Under the pieces are notes generated by a model, which was not told where the DNA came from, did not search any database, and saw only the letters and a program-made list of their open reading frames with translations. From assembly GCA_026387935.1 (NCBI GenBank), contig JAPLKU010000021.1, forward strand, positions 172,910-236,909: DNA of 64,000 nucleotides, given 5' to 3'. The position numbers were made by a program, and so were the translations under genes. Origin of the DNA: Gemmatimonadota bacterium. Lineage in GTDB: Bacteria > Gemmatimonadota > Gemmatimonadetes > Gemmatimonadales > Gemmatimonadaceae. Positions 30,102 through 39,010 of this stretch are shown here, piece after piece; position 1 is the first letter of the stretch, and every line of letters begins with the position of its first letter.

Positions 30102-30836
30102 CTAGCTGCGCGTAAGACGCAGTTCGTCGATATCCACGTGACGCGGTTGCGTGAGCGCAAAGGCGATCGCGCGTGCGACATCGTCGGCCGCCAGCATCGA
30201 CTCGCGGGCCGGAAATCGCGAGCCGAGCAGCGATTCGTACGGCATCCAGATTTCGGTATCCACCGAACCCGGTGAGACGAGGATGGCGCGGATGCCGGAT
30301 CCCTTGGTCTCTGAGCGCAGCACTTCATGCATCGCGCGCACGCCGTACTTGCTTGCGCTGTATTCGGCGTTGCCCGTAAATGCCGTCTTGTCCGCGACGG
30401 AGCCGACCGTCACGATGTCGCCCGACTTTCGTGCGCGCATGTCGCCGATGAAAGCGTTGACGATCTGAAATGGCGCTTCGAGGTTGAGCCGAAGGGTTTG
30501 CGACAGCCCGGCGGCCTCCTGCGCGCCGATCGCGGCATGGGGAAACGCACCGGCGTTGTTGACGATGATGGCGGGCGCTCCGCCAGCCCAGGCGCGAACC
30601 GCTGCAATAAGCGCGTCAGCGCCTGCGGCGGTCGAGAGATCCGCAACAATGGCTCGGTGGCCGGCGCCGAGTTCCTTCACGAGCGCCTCGAGCGCAGCCG
30701 CCGAACGGGCGCTCACCGCGACGACGGCACCCGCCGCCGCCAACGCGCGCGCCGTAGCCGCACCAATGCCCTTCGACGCGCCGGTGACGAGTGCGTGTTG
30801 CCCGGCCAGTGGGCCCTGCGCCGACGGCAGGGTCAA
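30102..30836 (-). CDS. Short-chain dehydrogenase, candidate sepiapterin-reductase-like enzyme
   Basis: 244 residues. Classical SDR: cofactor loop [53 protein letters not shown] with the Ser-Tyr-Lys triad, and [13 protein letters not shown]. The length and the absence of any extra domain fit 3-oxoacyl reductases, serine dehydrogenases and bacterial sepiapterin reductases alike. Its ATG overlaps the folE stop (ATGA), and folE in turn follows a 6-pyruvoyl-tetrahydropterin synthase gene. That context points to the last reduction step of tetrahydrobiopterin synthesis. The SDR fold is certain, the substrate inferred from context. Confidence 0.8.
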   Translation of the reverse strand: MTLPSAQGPLAGQHALVTGASKGIGAATARALAAAGAVVAVSARSAAALEALVKELGAGHRAIVADLSTAAGADALIAAVRAWAGGAPAIIVNNAGAFPHAAIGAQEAAGLSQTLRLNLEAPFQIVNAFIGDMRARKSGDIVTVGSVADKTAFTGNAEYSASKYGVRAMHEVLRSETKGSGIRAILVSPGSVDTEIWMPYESLLGSRFPARESMLAADDVARAIAFALTQPRHVDIDELRLTRS

Positions 30837-31483
30837 ATGCTTCCCGTGGGTGCGTAGGCGAGGCGCAGGAATTCATCGCGCGTGCGCGCATCATCGCGAA
30901 AGGCGCCTTTCAGCGACGAGGTGACCGTTCGGGAATTCTGCTTCTGTACGCCGCGCATCATCATGCAGAGGTGGTAGGCCTCGACCACCACGCCCACGCC
31001 GACCGGAGCGAGCACTCCCTGGATGGCGTCGGCGACCTGGGCTGTCAGCCGCTCCTGCACCTGCAGGCGCCGGGCAAAGACATCGACGATTCGCGGCAAC
31101 TTGGAGAGCCCGATGATCCTGCCATTCGGGATGTAGGCAATGTGCGCCTTCCCGAAAAAGGGCAACATGTGGTGCTCGCACATCGAGTAGAACTCGATAT
31201 CGCGCACCATCACCATCGATTCGTGCTTCTCTTCGAACACGGCGTCACCCACGACCTCGGCGACGCTCATGTCGTAGCCGCGGGTCAGCCACGCCATGGA
31301 CCGGGAGACGCGGAGTGGCGTTTTCTGGAGCCCCTCGCGATTCGCGTCTTCGCCAATCAGTTCGATCTGACGGCGAACCAGATTCTGGAGCTCCTTGCAC
31401 TTCGTGTCGCCGATGCGTGACGGCTCTTCTCCACACTCGCGCATTTCGGCAAGCGCGCTCGCCGCCGACCGTTCAGTTCCCAT
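30833..31483 (-). CDS. folE: GTP cyclohydrolase I
   Basis: 216 residues. Converts GTP to 7,8-dihydroneopterin triphosphate. Signatures: [44 protein letters not shown] (zinc Cys and His), [25 protein letters not shown] and [15 protein letters not shown] with the third zinc ligand and the nucleophile environment. The start lies 11 bases inside the upstream PTPS gene. It serves folate and, with its neighbours, probably biopterin synthesis. The tail ([16 protein letters not shown]) is typical. Confidence 0.95.
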   Translation of the reverse strand: MGTERSAASALAEMRECGEEPSRIGDTKCKELQNLVRRQIELIGEDANREGLQKTPLRVSRSMAWLTRGYDMSVAEVVGDAVFEEKHESMVMVRDIEFYSMCEHHMLPFFGKAHIAYIPNGRIIGLSKLPRIVDVFARRLQVQERLTAQVADAIQGVLAPVGVGVVVEAYHLCMMMRGVQKQNSRTVTSSLKGAFRDDARTRDEFLRLAYAPTGSI

Positions 31484-31892
31484 CGTACTCCACGCAGTTG
31501 TTCTCCGTCTCCCAGAGACGAAGATGGACGAGCCGCGCCTGGTGCTCCATCAGCGCGGGTGCAAGTCGCCGCCAGCAGGCGACGACGAGGTTTTCGGCGG
31601 TGGAGCGTGTCCCGGTCATCCAGGGCACATCGAGATCGATGTTCTTGTGGTCGAGATCGTCAATACACGAACGCTCGACGATCCGATCAAGGTCACCGAA
31701 GTCCATCACGTAGCCGGTCGCCGCATCCGGCGTTCCGCCGATCGTGACTTCGATCGTGTAGTTGTGCCCGTGATAGTTCGGACTGTTGCACTTGCCAAAA
31801 ATGCGGCGGTTTTCCTCATCGGAAAACGCCGGATTGTGCAGGCGGTGCGCCGCGCTGAAGCGCGCGAGCCGCGTAATCGTGACGGTCGGCAT
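31473..31892 (-). CDS. 6-pyruvoyl-tetrahydropterin synthase, PTPS-II type
   Basis: 139 residues from the ATG at 31892. Zinc ligands: His16 in [10 protein letters not shown] and the pair His41/His43 in HGH. The catalytic cysteine lies in [11 protein letters not shown], that is C-x5-HGH. In the scheme I know, QueD-type enzymes have C-x3-HGH and folate-type PTPS-III have E-x2-HGH, while true PTPS of animals has C-x5-HGH. The following text ([50 protein letters not shown]) is also strikingly like the animal enzyme. It shares its transcript with folE and an SDR gene. I therefore prefer biopterin synthesis over queuosine synthesis. Confidence 0.85.
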   Translation of the reverse strand: MPTVTITRLARFSAAHRLHNPAFSDEENRRIFGKCNSPNYHGHNYTIEVTIGGTPDAATGYVMDFGDLDRIVERSCIDDLDHKNIDLDVPWMTGTRSTAENLVVACWRRLAPALMEHQARLVHLRLWETENNCVEYDGN

Positions 31893-32214
31893 CCGACAAA
31901 GGGTTGGAGAGACGGAAGCTCCGGCCGAACGCAAGCGTGACGCCAACGTGCGACCGGAGCTTCCGCTACAACTGAACGAGGGGAGGTTTTTGAAGCCCTG
32001 TCGAATGTATGAGGTCCTCACCCTGCCTTCCGTCTTCCCGCCGTGCGGGCATGGCGTCAACAGAGATATCGAACCCACCCGAAGGACTTATCGGCTCAAA
32101 AAATCGGTCCCCTGATTCACCTCGTGAATGTAGGAACACGTGCCGGAAGCGTCCAGACCAATTCGCGCGCAAACGGGTGCCCAGTTGACTGGCCAATAGT
32201 GCTAGATTGTGTGG
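31893..32214. other. 322-base spacer between the pterin operon and a small membrane gene
   Basis: No protein-coding pattern seen on either strand. It must hold the divergent promoters for the PTPS operon (minus) and the 61-residue membrane gene (plus). It contains the 12-base dyad described separately, a run of six A at about 32100 and TTGACT at 32185-32190 shortly before a TAGATT at 32203-32208, the latter six bases before the membrane-protein ATG. Confidence 0.5.
31913..31965 (-). promoter_or_regulatory. Hairpin-forming leader dyad just before the PTPS gene
   Basis: CGGAAGCTCCGG at 31913-31924 is exactly complementary to CCGGAGCTTCCG at 31954-31965, leaving a 29-base loop. On the minus strand it ends 20 bases before the PTPS start codon, so it would lie in the mRNA leader of the pterin operon. 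It could be an attenuator, an RNA-based switch or an operator; no T-run follows it, which speaks against a simple terminator. Confidence 0.45.
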
Positions 32215-32400
32215 ATGGATCCGATCATCATCCTGTCGGTCGTCATGCTCCTGGTCTGGGCGGCAGGCACCTGGTTCGAAGCACCGGGTTGGATTCACCT
32301 GCTGCTCACCGCGGGCGTGTTCCTGCTCGTCTGGCGCATCGTGACGCGCCGTCCTGCAGCAGATTCCGCCGCCGCGAAGAAGAACGCAGGCGGGCGCTAA
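32215..32400 (+). CDS. Small two-helix membrane protein (Lmo0937/DUF5670-like)
   Basis: 61 residues from the ATG at 32215 (a GTG at 32209 is possible). Two helices, about 3-20 (IIILSVVMLLVWAAGTW) and 24-43 (GWIHLLLTAGVFLLVWRIV), a Gly-Trp-Ile-His turn between them and a basic tail. The spacing and 'G-x-IHLLL..A..lLl' pattern match the tiny membrane proteins of the Lmo0937/DUF5670 family, often stress-induced, of unknown role. Convergent with the acetyltransferase gene; the stops overlap by four bases. Confidence 0.65.
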   Translation: MDPIIILSVVMLLVWAAGTWFEAPGWIHLLLTAGVFLLVWRIVTRRPAADSAAAKKNAGGR

Positions 32401-33371
32401 ATCTCCCAGTTCGACAACACGATGCCGCGCGGCGGCATCACCTGCGCAAAACCGTCGAGCGTCATCCGAAGGTCCGTCCAGCGGACGCGACCGCCGGCCG
32501 CCATGACCCGCGTGAACGCACCCCGGTGCTCGCCCTGCATCCGAATCGCGACCCGCGCCGTCGCCGAGCGCCGTGCCAGCGCAGTGAGCGCGATCAGCAT
32601 CGTGCTGAAGGCGTCATCGTCAAGCGCGACCAGCTTGAGCACCCGCAGCTCATCGCGCGGCCGCCCTTCAACCAGTGGCGCCGCATGGCAAACGGTAAAC
32701 CCGACCAGTGAGTCGCCGCGCCGTGCAAGCAACGTGTCGCCAAGCGAGTACTCATGCGTCAGCCGAATCTCGCGCGAGTAGTCCGCCCCGGGAGCCAGTG
32801 TGTGCGTGAGCGCCGCGCACTCTGCGATGGCCGTGTCTCGCGCGGCCGGACCAAACGTCGAGAGCAAGCCGGGCACGCTCGACGCCGTTGATGCCTCGAC
32901 CGTGAGCGTGACCGTCATGTGCCCCGGCACGAAACCGAGCCCCGCGTAGAATCCGATATTCTCGACCGTGCGCGGCATCGTTTCGAGCCCGATCGTGTGA
33001 CATCCCGCCGCGCGCAAACGTGCGATGCCCGCTCGTACGATCGCCTTTCCCTGCCCGGCGCCCTGGCAGTCGTCGCGCACGGCGAGCGGTCCCATCCACC
33101 CTTCCAGCCCCGACGCGTGCGCAATGTTGAACGCGGCAATAGCCCCCGTGTCATCACGCCAGAGCATCGCGCCGATGCCCGCACCGTCAATTGCATAGCG
33201 CCAGATGGCAGGATTCAGCGGCGGCACGCGAACGCCAACGAGCCCGTCGCGCCGGTAGCGCTCGGTGAACGCGTCGCTGAAGAGCGCGTTGAGCTCAGTG
33301 ATGTCGCTCACGCCAATCATCGCCGGGCCGGCGAGCGGCAAGTGCACAACGCGTTCCGCGCGCGACGCCAT
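32397..33371 (-). CDS. GNAT acetyltransferase, two-domain
   Basis: 324 residues from the ATG at 33371, which overlaps the sbcC stop as ATGA. The N-terminal domain (about 20-155) has a good acetyl-CoA loop: GPLAVRDDCQGAGQGKAIVRAGIARL, then TMPRTVENIGFYAGLGFVPG. The second half (about 170-320) has a weaker GNAT-like pattern (LVGFTVCHAAPLVEG, ALARRSATARVAIRMQGE, GGRVRWTDLRMTL) without the pyrophosphate loop. The coupling to the Rad50-like gene suggests joint expression with the repair operon, though no functional link is known to me. Confidence 0.75.
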   Translation of the reverse strand: MASRAERVVHLPLAGPAMIGVSDITELNALFSDAFTERYRRDGLVGVRVPPLNPAIWRYAIDGAGIGAMLWRDDTGAIAAFNIAHASGLEGWMGPLAVRDDCQGAGQGKAIVRAGIARLRAAGCHTIGLETMPRTVENIGFYAGLGFVPGHMTVTLTVEASTASSVPGLLSTFGPAARDTAIAECAALTHTLAPGADYSREIRLTHEYSLGDTLLARRGDSLVGFTVCHAAPLVEGRPRDELRVLKLVALDDDAFSTMLIALTALARRSATARVAIRMQGEHRGAFTRVMAAGGRVRWTDLRMTLDGFAQVMPPRGIVLSNWEI

Positions 33372-35836
33372 CACTCGGCGCTGAGCAGTGGTGGCGTCTC
33401 GCCCGCAGCAACGGCCTCGGCCAGCTCGCGACCTGAGGCCCCAGCGCGCGTCACCATCGACGCGCCGGTTTGCTCATTGAATCGGACTTCCATGACTTGA
33501 TCGAGGCCATCACGCACATCCTCAATGTGCGTGATGAGGATGACCTGCTCGAACCGGTCCTGCAGTCCGCGCAGCAGCGACACGACGTTCTGGCGGCGCG
33601 TTTCATCAAGCGAGCCAAACACTTCGTCGAGCACGAGCAGCGAGAATGGCTGCCCGGCGCGCTCGGCGATCATCTGCGAGATCGCCAGTCGCAGCACCAG
33701 GTTCGCCAGATCTTCTTCACCGCCCGAAATGACGGGCTTGGGCACGCCCTCCTCGAGGACGACGATCCGGTACTTGTCGTCGAGTTCGAGTTCGGTGTAG
33801 CGGCCATCGGTCAGCGCATTAAGGAATTTACTGGCGAGATCGGCCAGCTCCGGGCGAAGCGCAAAGTTCAAATCGGTGCGAAGGTCCGAATACGCGCGGT
33901 GCAGTTCGTCATGCAGCAGCTTGTCGGACTCGAGCACGGCAACACGCGCGGCAGCGCGTTCGAGTTCAAGGCGCGAGCCCTGGGCGCGCTCAAGCGCCAC
34001 CTGGGCGTTTGTGAGGTCGCTGGTGGTCATCGCCGTTGAGACCGAGGCGGACTGCAACTGTGCCGCCGCTGATGCGTGCTGATCCCTGAGGAGTCCAAAC
34101 TCTTCCTCGGAGAGGACTAGGGCCGTCCGGCGCGACCCGAGATCTTCGCGCCGGGAAGACAAGGAGGCCACACTGCGGGTGACTTGTTCCTGTTCGCGCC
34201 GCAGCGCCGGCTCGCGCTCCACCTGTGTGGTGAGCCGATTGGCTTGGGCGCTGAGGGCCACCAGACGCTCAAAATCACTCTCGACCGCACGGTGGCGCGC
34301 CAAGTCGTAGCCTGCCGGAATCTCCGTCAGCTCCTTTGCCAACGATTCGTGCCGGTTCTCCTTGGCCGTGACATCGCGACCGATGTACTCGAGACGCTGT
34401 ACCCCCATCTGGGTCCGCGCGAGCTTCCGTTCGAGCGCGCTCACATCCTGCTGCATGCGTTTCCGCTCGTCGTCGAGCTCCGCCACATGCTCGGGCATCG
34501 CCTCGAGCTGTTCGAGCCGGGATTTGAAGTACATCCCATCTGCGCTCACGGTCTCGAGCTGGTTGTCGAGGACGTCGAGCACCTGACGGAAGTGATCAAG
34601 CAGCGGACGGTTGCACGTGGGGCAGACCCCCTGCTCACCGCGCGCGACAAGGCGGTCACGCTGTTCGCGCAATTCGGCATACTGTGCCCGCAATGCGTTG
34701 CGGCGTGTCTCCGCTTCCTGGCGGTCACGCACCCACTCCGTGCGACGCAGTTCGAGTTTCCCGTGTGCTTCCTCGAGGTAGCGACGCTTCGCCTCCACAT
34801 CGAGGGTCACCTGCTCTTCAAGTGCCGGGGCGTTGACCAGTCCTTCCCGTTCGGTGCGCAGCGTCTCGAGCTCCGCCGCCATGGCCGTTTCTTGCTCGAG
34901 CAGCGCCTGCCGCCGACCATTGTGCGCCGCCAGGTCACGGAGCTGCGCGAGTTCCTGGCCAAGGTTATCGAACGGGGCGAGCTGCGCCGAGAGCGGCGTC
35001 AGCGCGACTCGCGCCTCGTCCACATGGTGCAGTTCGACGGACAGTCGCTCCAGATTGCGTCGCTGGGCGGCGAGTTCGATGTCCGTCACACGGATATCCG
35101 CTTCCAGTAGCTGCAACTCGTCGCGCTGACGCTGCGCCTCCGTCCACTTCGGGACCAGCGCATCCAGTTGCGATTGCACCCGCGAGCGCTCGATCTCGGC
35201 ATCGGCCAGTCGCGATTTTGCTTCGTCAACAGCGCCTCGCGCTTCTGCTTCCTGCGCCCCGAGCAGGTCGGCGTCCGGCATGCCGCTCCGCATGCCGGCG
35301 ATCTCGTTGCGCAGATCGCGCCGGCGCTGGTCAGCCAGTTCCTGCGCCATGCGGAGGCGCTCGTACCCCAGCACGCGCGAAAGGAACTGCGCCCGCTCCG
35401 TCGCCGTGAGCGAGGCCATCACCGCCAGTTCCTTCTGGCCCGTGAAGTAGGTATTGAAAAACTCGGCGCGCGACATGCCGACTCGTCGCTGGAGCAGTTC
35501 GCCCACAGCGGTGGCGGAATTGGCGATCGGTTGTTCACCACCATCGAGATACAGCTCGGCGATCGTGAGTCCGCGCACGACGCGATACTGATGGCCGGCC
35601 AATTCAAACTCGAGCTCGACCTTCACCTGTGCGCGGGCAGCGGCGCGCGCAAACCGAATCGTGTCCTTGCCGCCGCGCGCGGTGTCGCCGCCGTACAGCG
35701 CCCAGGCGATCGCTTCGAGCAGCGTGGATTTTCCTACGCCGTTCGGGCCAATTATGCCGGTGAGGCCGCCCTCGAACGTGAGATCGGAGTCGGCATGCTG
35801 CCGAAAATTCAGAAGCTTGAGCCGATTCAGCCTCAT
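33371..35836 (-). CDS. sbcC: SbcC/Rad50-like DNA repair ATPase
   Basis: 821 residues. N-terminal Walker A IIGPNGVGKSTLLEAIAWALYG, then a long coiled coil (about 170-680) interrupted near residue 410 by the zinc hook GEQGVCPTCNRPLLD, then the signature VISGGEEDLANLVLRLAISQ and Walker B LLVLDEVFGSLDETR. The ATPase halves fold together and work with SbcD on DNA ends. It is shorter than E. coli SbcC (about 1050) and nearer to archaeal Rad50 in length. Its ATG overlaps the sbcD stop (ATGA). Confidence 0.93.
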   Translation of the reverse strand: MRLNRLKLLNFRQHADSDLTFEGGLTGIIGPNGVGKSTLLEAIAWALYGGDTARGGKDTIRFARAAARAQVKVELEFELAGHQYRVVRGLTIAELYLDGGEQPIANSATAVGELLQRRVGMSRAEFFNTYFTGQKELAVMASLTATERAQFLSRVLGYERLRMAQELADQRRRDLRNEIAGMRSGMPDADLLGAQEAEARGAVDEAKSRLADAEIERSRVQSQLDALVPKWTEAQRQRDELQLLEADIRVTDIELAAQRRNLERLSVELHHVDEARVALTPLSAQLAPFDNLGQELAQLRDLAAHNGRRQALLEQETAMAAELETLRTEREGLVNAPALEEQVTLDVEAKRRYLEEAHGKLELRRTEWVRDRQEAETRRNALRAQYAELREQRDRLVARGEQGVCPTCNRPLLDHFRQVLDVLDNQLETVSADGMYFKSRLEQLEAMPEHVAELDDERKRMQQDVSALERKLARTQMGVQRLEYIGRDVTAKENRHESLAKELTEIPAGYDLARHRAVESDFERLVALSAQANRLTTQVEREPALRREQEQVTRSVASLSSRREDLGSRRTALVLSEEEFGLLRDQHASAAAQLQSASVSTAMTTSDLTNAQVALERAQGSRLELERAAARVAVLESDKLLHDELHRAYSDLRTDLNFALRPELADLASKFLNALTDGRYTELELDDKYRIVVLEEGVPKPVISGGEEDLANLVLRLAISQMIAERAGQPFSLLVLDEVFGSLDETRRQNVVSLLRGLQDRFEQVILITHIEDVRDGLDQVMEVRFNEQTGASMVTRAGASGRELAEAVAAGETPPLLSAE

Positions 35837-37032
35837 GATTCGTCGTCCGGAGCGCTTTGCCCCTGCATCGCGCCAACCTGTTCCGCATCGGCGAGGTACC
35901 GCATCCCGAGTTCGATCAGGCGTTCACGATCGATGTCGGGAGAGAGTTCACGACCGCGCAGACTCTCGCGCAGCGTGTCCGCGAGCGAAGGGCGACGGCC
36001 CGGTGCGCCACTCCCCTCGGACGGGATGAGCTCGGGTCGGCGCGTATCGAGTTGAAAGTGCAGCGCACGACGCTGGAGGTCGCGCAACGCCTTGTGGTCG
36101 AGCTCTCTGACGATGTGCCGTGGCACGTCGCTGACAACCAGCCGAACCACTTTGCCATCAACACCGCCGACGATCCGATCGACGGACGCACCGATGGCGA
36201 CGTCGAGCTCCGCAGCCGAAAGGCCCTTGGCCTTCAGGAGCGGCAAATCGACGAACTCGCGAACGGTCGGCAGCGGATGAAAGGTCTGCTTGCCCGAATC
36301 GAGGTCGCGCTCGATCAGTCCTTTCCCCGGCAGCTTTTCGCGACGTTGCGTGGCGAGTTCTGTCCAGAAGCTCGACGAGGCATACTCCAGTGCGCCGGAG
36401 TAATACGCGTTCGGCCCTACGCGACGGTACACGTGATAGTGCCCGAGGGCGATGTAGGGCCACTCTTCGGACGCCACGACGGCGGGCGGAAGCTTCAGCG
36501 AGGTATGCTCGTCTGCCCGCTCGTCCTCGGGATGAATGCCTTCCACTTCGGCATGGGCAAGCAACACGTTGTACTTGGCGCTTGGGTCTGGATCGTACGC
36601 GACCGGCTGATTGGTGAGCTCGGGCACCGCGAGCACACTGAGGTTTCGCTCCGGAAAGCGGAACCGATGAATCGCGGTGTCTGCCACCGATACGCCTCGC
36701 AGCTGCGAGAAGAGGCGAAGCATGCAGACCGTCTCACTCGACCGCGGCAAGTCGTGGTTGCCGGCCACCATGATGACGGCAGTTTCCGGAAGCTCCTGCG
36801 TGAGCCGCGAGAATTGCGTGAAGGCGTGCAGGATCGCCGGGTTCGTCGGACGGACAGTGTGAAACACGTCGCCGGCGATGCAGACCACGTCCGGGCGAAT
36901 GGCGATGATCTTGTCGACCGCATTCGCGAACGCCCGCGCGACGTCGGCCTCTCGCTGATTGATGCCGCCCGGAGTTACGCGCTGAAACTGGCGAAATCCA
37001 AGATGCAGGTCGGAGAGGTGAACGATGCGCAT
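35833..37032 (-). CDS. sbcD: SbcD/Mre11-like DNA exonuclease
   Basis: 399 residues. Metallophosphoesterase motifs in order: HLSDLHLGFR, CIAGDVFHT, MVAGNHDLPRS, YNVLLAHAEVEG and IALGHYHVYRR, giving the two-metal site. A capping domain and a C-terminal part (SLADTLRESLRGRELSPD) follow; the latter probably contacts the Rad50 coiled coil. It lies between the HerA-like gene (gap of two bases) and sbcC (ATGA), so the complex subunits are co-translated. Confidence 0.93.
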   Translation of the reverse strand: MRIVHLSDLHLGFRQFQRVTPGGINQREADVARAFANAVDKIIAIRPDVVCIAGDVFHTVRPTNPAILHAFTQFSRLTQELPETAVIMVAGNHDLPRSSETVCMLRLFSQLRGVSVADTAIHRFRFPERNLSVLAVPELTNQPVAYDPDPSAKYNVLLAHAEVEGIHPEDERADEHTSLKLPPAVVASEEWPYIALGHYHVYRRVGPNAYYSGALEYASSSFWTELATQRREKLPGKGLIERDLDSGKQTFHPLPTVREFVDLPLLKAKGLSAAELDVAIGASVDRIVGGVDGKVVRLVVSDVPRHIVRELDHKALRDLQRRALHFQLDTRRPELIPSEGSGAPGRRPSLADTLRESLRGRELSPDIDRERLIELGMRYLADAEQVGAMQGQSAPDDES

Positions 37033-37034
37033 GC

Positions 37035-38987
37035 TCAGAACGCGTATGGGTCGTCGTTCGGACTCGTGCGAATCGCCGGCCTTGGCCGCGGCGCGACGGT
37101 CTCGGCGGGAATCCGTCGTTTCAGTTGCGCCCGGAAAAATGCCTTGGGATCATCCGGCCGGACCTGGAGCGTGCGGTTTCGCGCGCGCAGCACCTCGTCC
37201 TCGTCGGCGAGCGCGATCGTTTCCTTGACCCAGTCGAGCGTGATCGTGCGGTCGAGGGGACGGAGCGCGCGAACAATTGCTTCATCGAGCGTGGGCTCTT
37301 CGGCCGGCGGAAACTTCTCGACACCTTCACGGCCCGACAACACCGCCGGTCGCGGAAAGCGCACAAACACGGGCTGCGTGAAGTGCGGATGCCGCACCAT
37401 CAATTCGCCCTTGTCAAGCGTCGCGAGCTTTGTTCGCGTCGCCGGTGCCAGGGTCGCGTAGCCCGGCGTCGCGAGTTCGTCGGAGTCCATTCGCCCGAAT
37501 AGCGCCGTACCGGAGTTGCCCACGACCCGCCGATGCACCTGCGAGCGGAACTGCTGCGCCGCAAACAGCACCAGCCCCAGATAGCGCCCGCGCTCGGCCA
37601 CATCGAGCAGCATTTTGCGCACGTACGTGTCAGGCCCGTCCGACGGCGCGTACTTGTTCAGCTCGTCCACGAACACGACCACGTGGTCCACGCCGAGCGT
37701 ACGCTTTTCGAGACGTTCGCGCAGCTGCGTGACGACCCGTGCGAAAATCAGATCCTGCGCGTCTTCCTCGAGATTCGCGACATCCACGACGTACACACCG
37801 CGATCCTGGAATGCACCCCATGGCAAATCGCTGACAGTGCCATCGTCCGTCACGAGCCCGCGGCAGCGCGTGGAAATATTCGTCAGACGGTTCCGAACCT
37901 TTCTGATGGTCGCGACGTGATGCGTACGCCACTGCTCATGGTTCTTCTCTTCCATCGCCCGCAGCAGCTCGCGGAAGAAGCGCTCGAGTTCGGTGAACGA
38001 CTGCACGCGATGCGGAGTGGTGCCCAGTGCGGCGTCCTGAAAATCCTGATCCACCACGCGTTCGCGAATGAAATCGATCAGCGCGTCTGCCTTCGCGTCC
38101 ACATCGTCCTTGTTGAGCAGGACTTCGGCGTACTGCAGCACTTCGCGCAGCCCCCAGGTGAGCGGCCGCAGGTTGTGCGAAAGCGACTCGTTGGAGCGCA
38201 GCGTGTTCAGCGAATACCCACGCGCGGTGTACGGCGCGAAATACTCCACGTTGGCAAATGGTGCTGGAGGTACGCCGAGTTTGTCATACAGCTCAAGGTC
38301 GGACGGTTCGAGCCGCGTCGCCGGCTGGTCGAGAAAACAGAGGTCCGGTCCCTTCACGTTGAAGCAGAGCGCGGCCACCGTTCCCTTTTTCTCCGGAAAG
38401 TGCGCGAAGATGGAGCCAAGGAGCCACTCCACCGCGCTCGTCTTGGTGGCGAGGCCGGAGACGCCGGTGATGTTGAGGTGCGCCGCCTCAGGCCCGAGCA
38501 AAAAGTCAGCGTCGAGAAAGATGGGCGACGCCATCGCGCCGGCGCGGTAGAGCCCGATCGGGATGCCCGTGCTCTGCCCTTCCTTCATGTACGCGTCCAT
38601 TCGGAGCGCCACGGCCACGTCTTGCTCTGACGCCAGGAAAACCGAACCGAGCGGCACGGGCTGCAGCGGATCGTCGGGCACGTGCCGCAGCACGGCACCC
38701 TTGTACAGGCGAATCTCCGTTCGCCGCGTTGGAGCGTCGCTTGCGCGGTCGGGCGAGCCGTCGGCGCCAAGGACATCGTGAAGCGGCGTCTCAAGATCGG
38801 AGTAGCTGAAGCCCTCGACGATGACGCCGTACACCCGCGGCAGGTGACCCGAGACCGGGTTCGTGCCTTCCACGCGTACGATGGTCCCGATGCCAACTGG
38901 CGCATCGAGCGCGGTCCAGAAATGGAACTCGTGAGGCGTGTTGGGACGCCGTTCGGTGGCGACGACCCGGCCCAGGATTTCACCCAT
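37035..38987 (-). CDS. herA: HerA-type DNA translocase ATPase
   Basis: 650 residues. An N-terminal HAS-barrel (MGEILGRVVATERRPNTPHE, then VRVEG...GVIVEG) is followed by a RecA-like hexameric ATPase core. The P-loop reads ITGVSGLATKTSAVEWLL around residues 174-190, a variant seen in bacterial DUF87 relatives, with Thr and not Gly before the lysine. Walker B is VVVFVDELNKYAPSD near residue 445. HerA helicases pump DNA to NurA nuclease and Mre11-Rad50 in archaea. Here it is sandwiched between a NurA-like gene (23 bases upstream) and sbcD (two bases downstream), which fits that role. Confidence 0.85.
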   Translation of the reverse strand: MGEILGRVVATERRPNTPHEFHFWTALDAPVGIGTIVRVEGTNPVSGHLPRVYGVIVEGFSYSDLETPLHDVLGADGSPDRASDAPTRRTEIRLYKGAVLRHVPDDPLQPVPLGSVFLASEQDVAVALRMDAYMKEGQSTGIPIGLYRAGAMASPIFLDADFLLGPEAAHLNITGVSGLATKTSAVEWLLGSIFAHFPEKKGTVAALCFNVKGPDLCFLDQPATRLEPSDLELYDKLGVPPAPFANVEYFAPYTARGYSLNTLRSNESLSHNLRPLTWGLREVLQYAEVLLNKDDVDAKADALIDFIRERVVDQDFQDAALGTTPHRVQSFTELERFFRELLRAMEEKNHEQWRTHHVATIRKVRNRLTNISTRCRGLVTDDGTVSDLPWGAFQDRGVYVVDVANLEEDAQDLIFARVVTQLRERLEKRTLGVDHVVVFVDELNKYAPSDGPDTYVRKMLLDVAERGRYLGLVLFAAQQFRSQVHRRVVGNSGTALFGRMDSDELATPGYATLAPATRTKLATLDKGELMVRHPHFTQPVFVRFPRPAVLSGREGVEKFPPAEEPTLDEAIVRALRPLDRTITLDWVKETIALADEDEVLRARNRTLQVRPDDPKAFFRAQLKRRIPAETVAPRPRPAIRTSPNDDPYAF

Positions 38988-39010
38988 ACCTGAAAGCTAC
39001 CCTCCCGGAA

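Noticed and set aside
31473..31892. Reading the pterin synthase as QueD for queuosine
   Set aside because: QueD has C-x3-HGH; this protein has C-x5-HGH, and the neighbours are folE and an SDR, not queC or queE. Kept open until tested.
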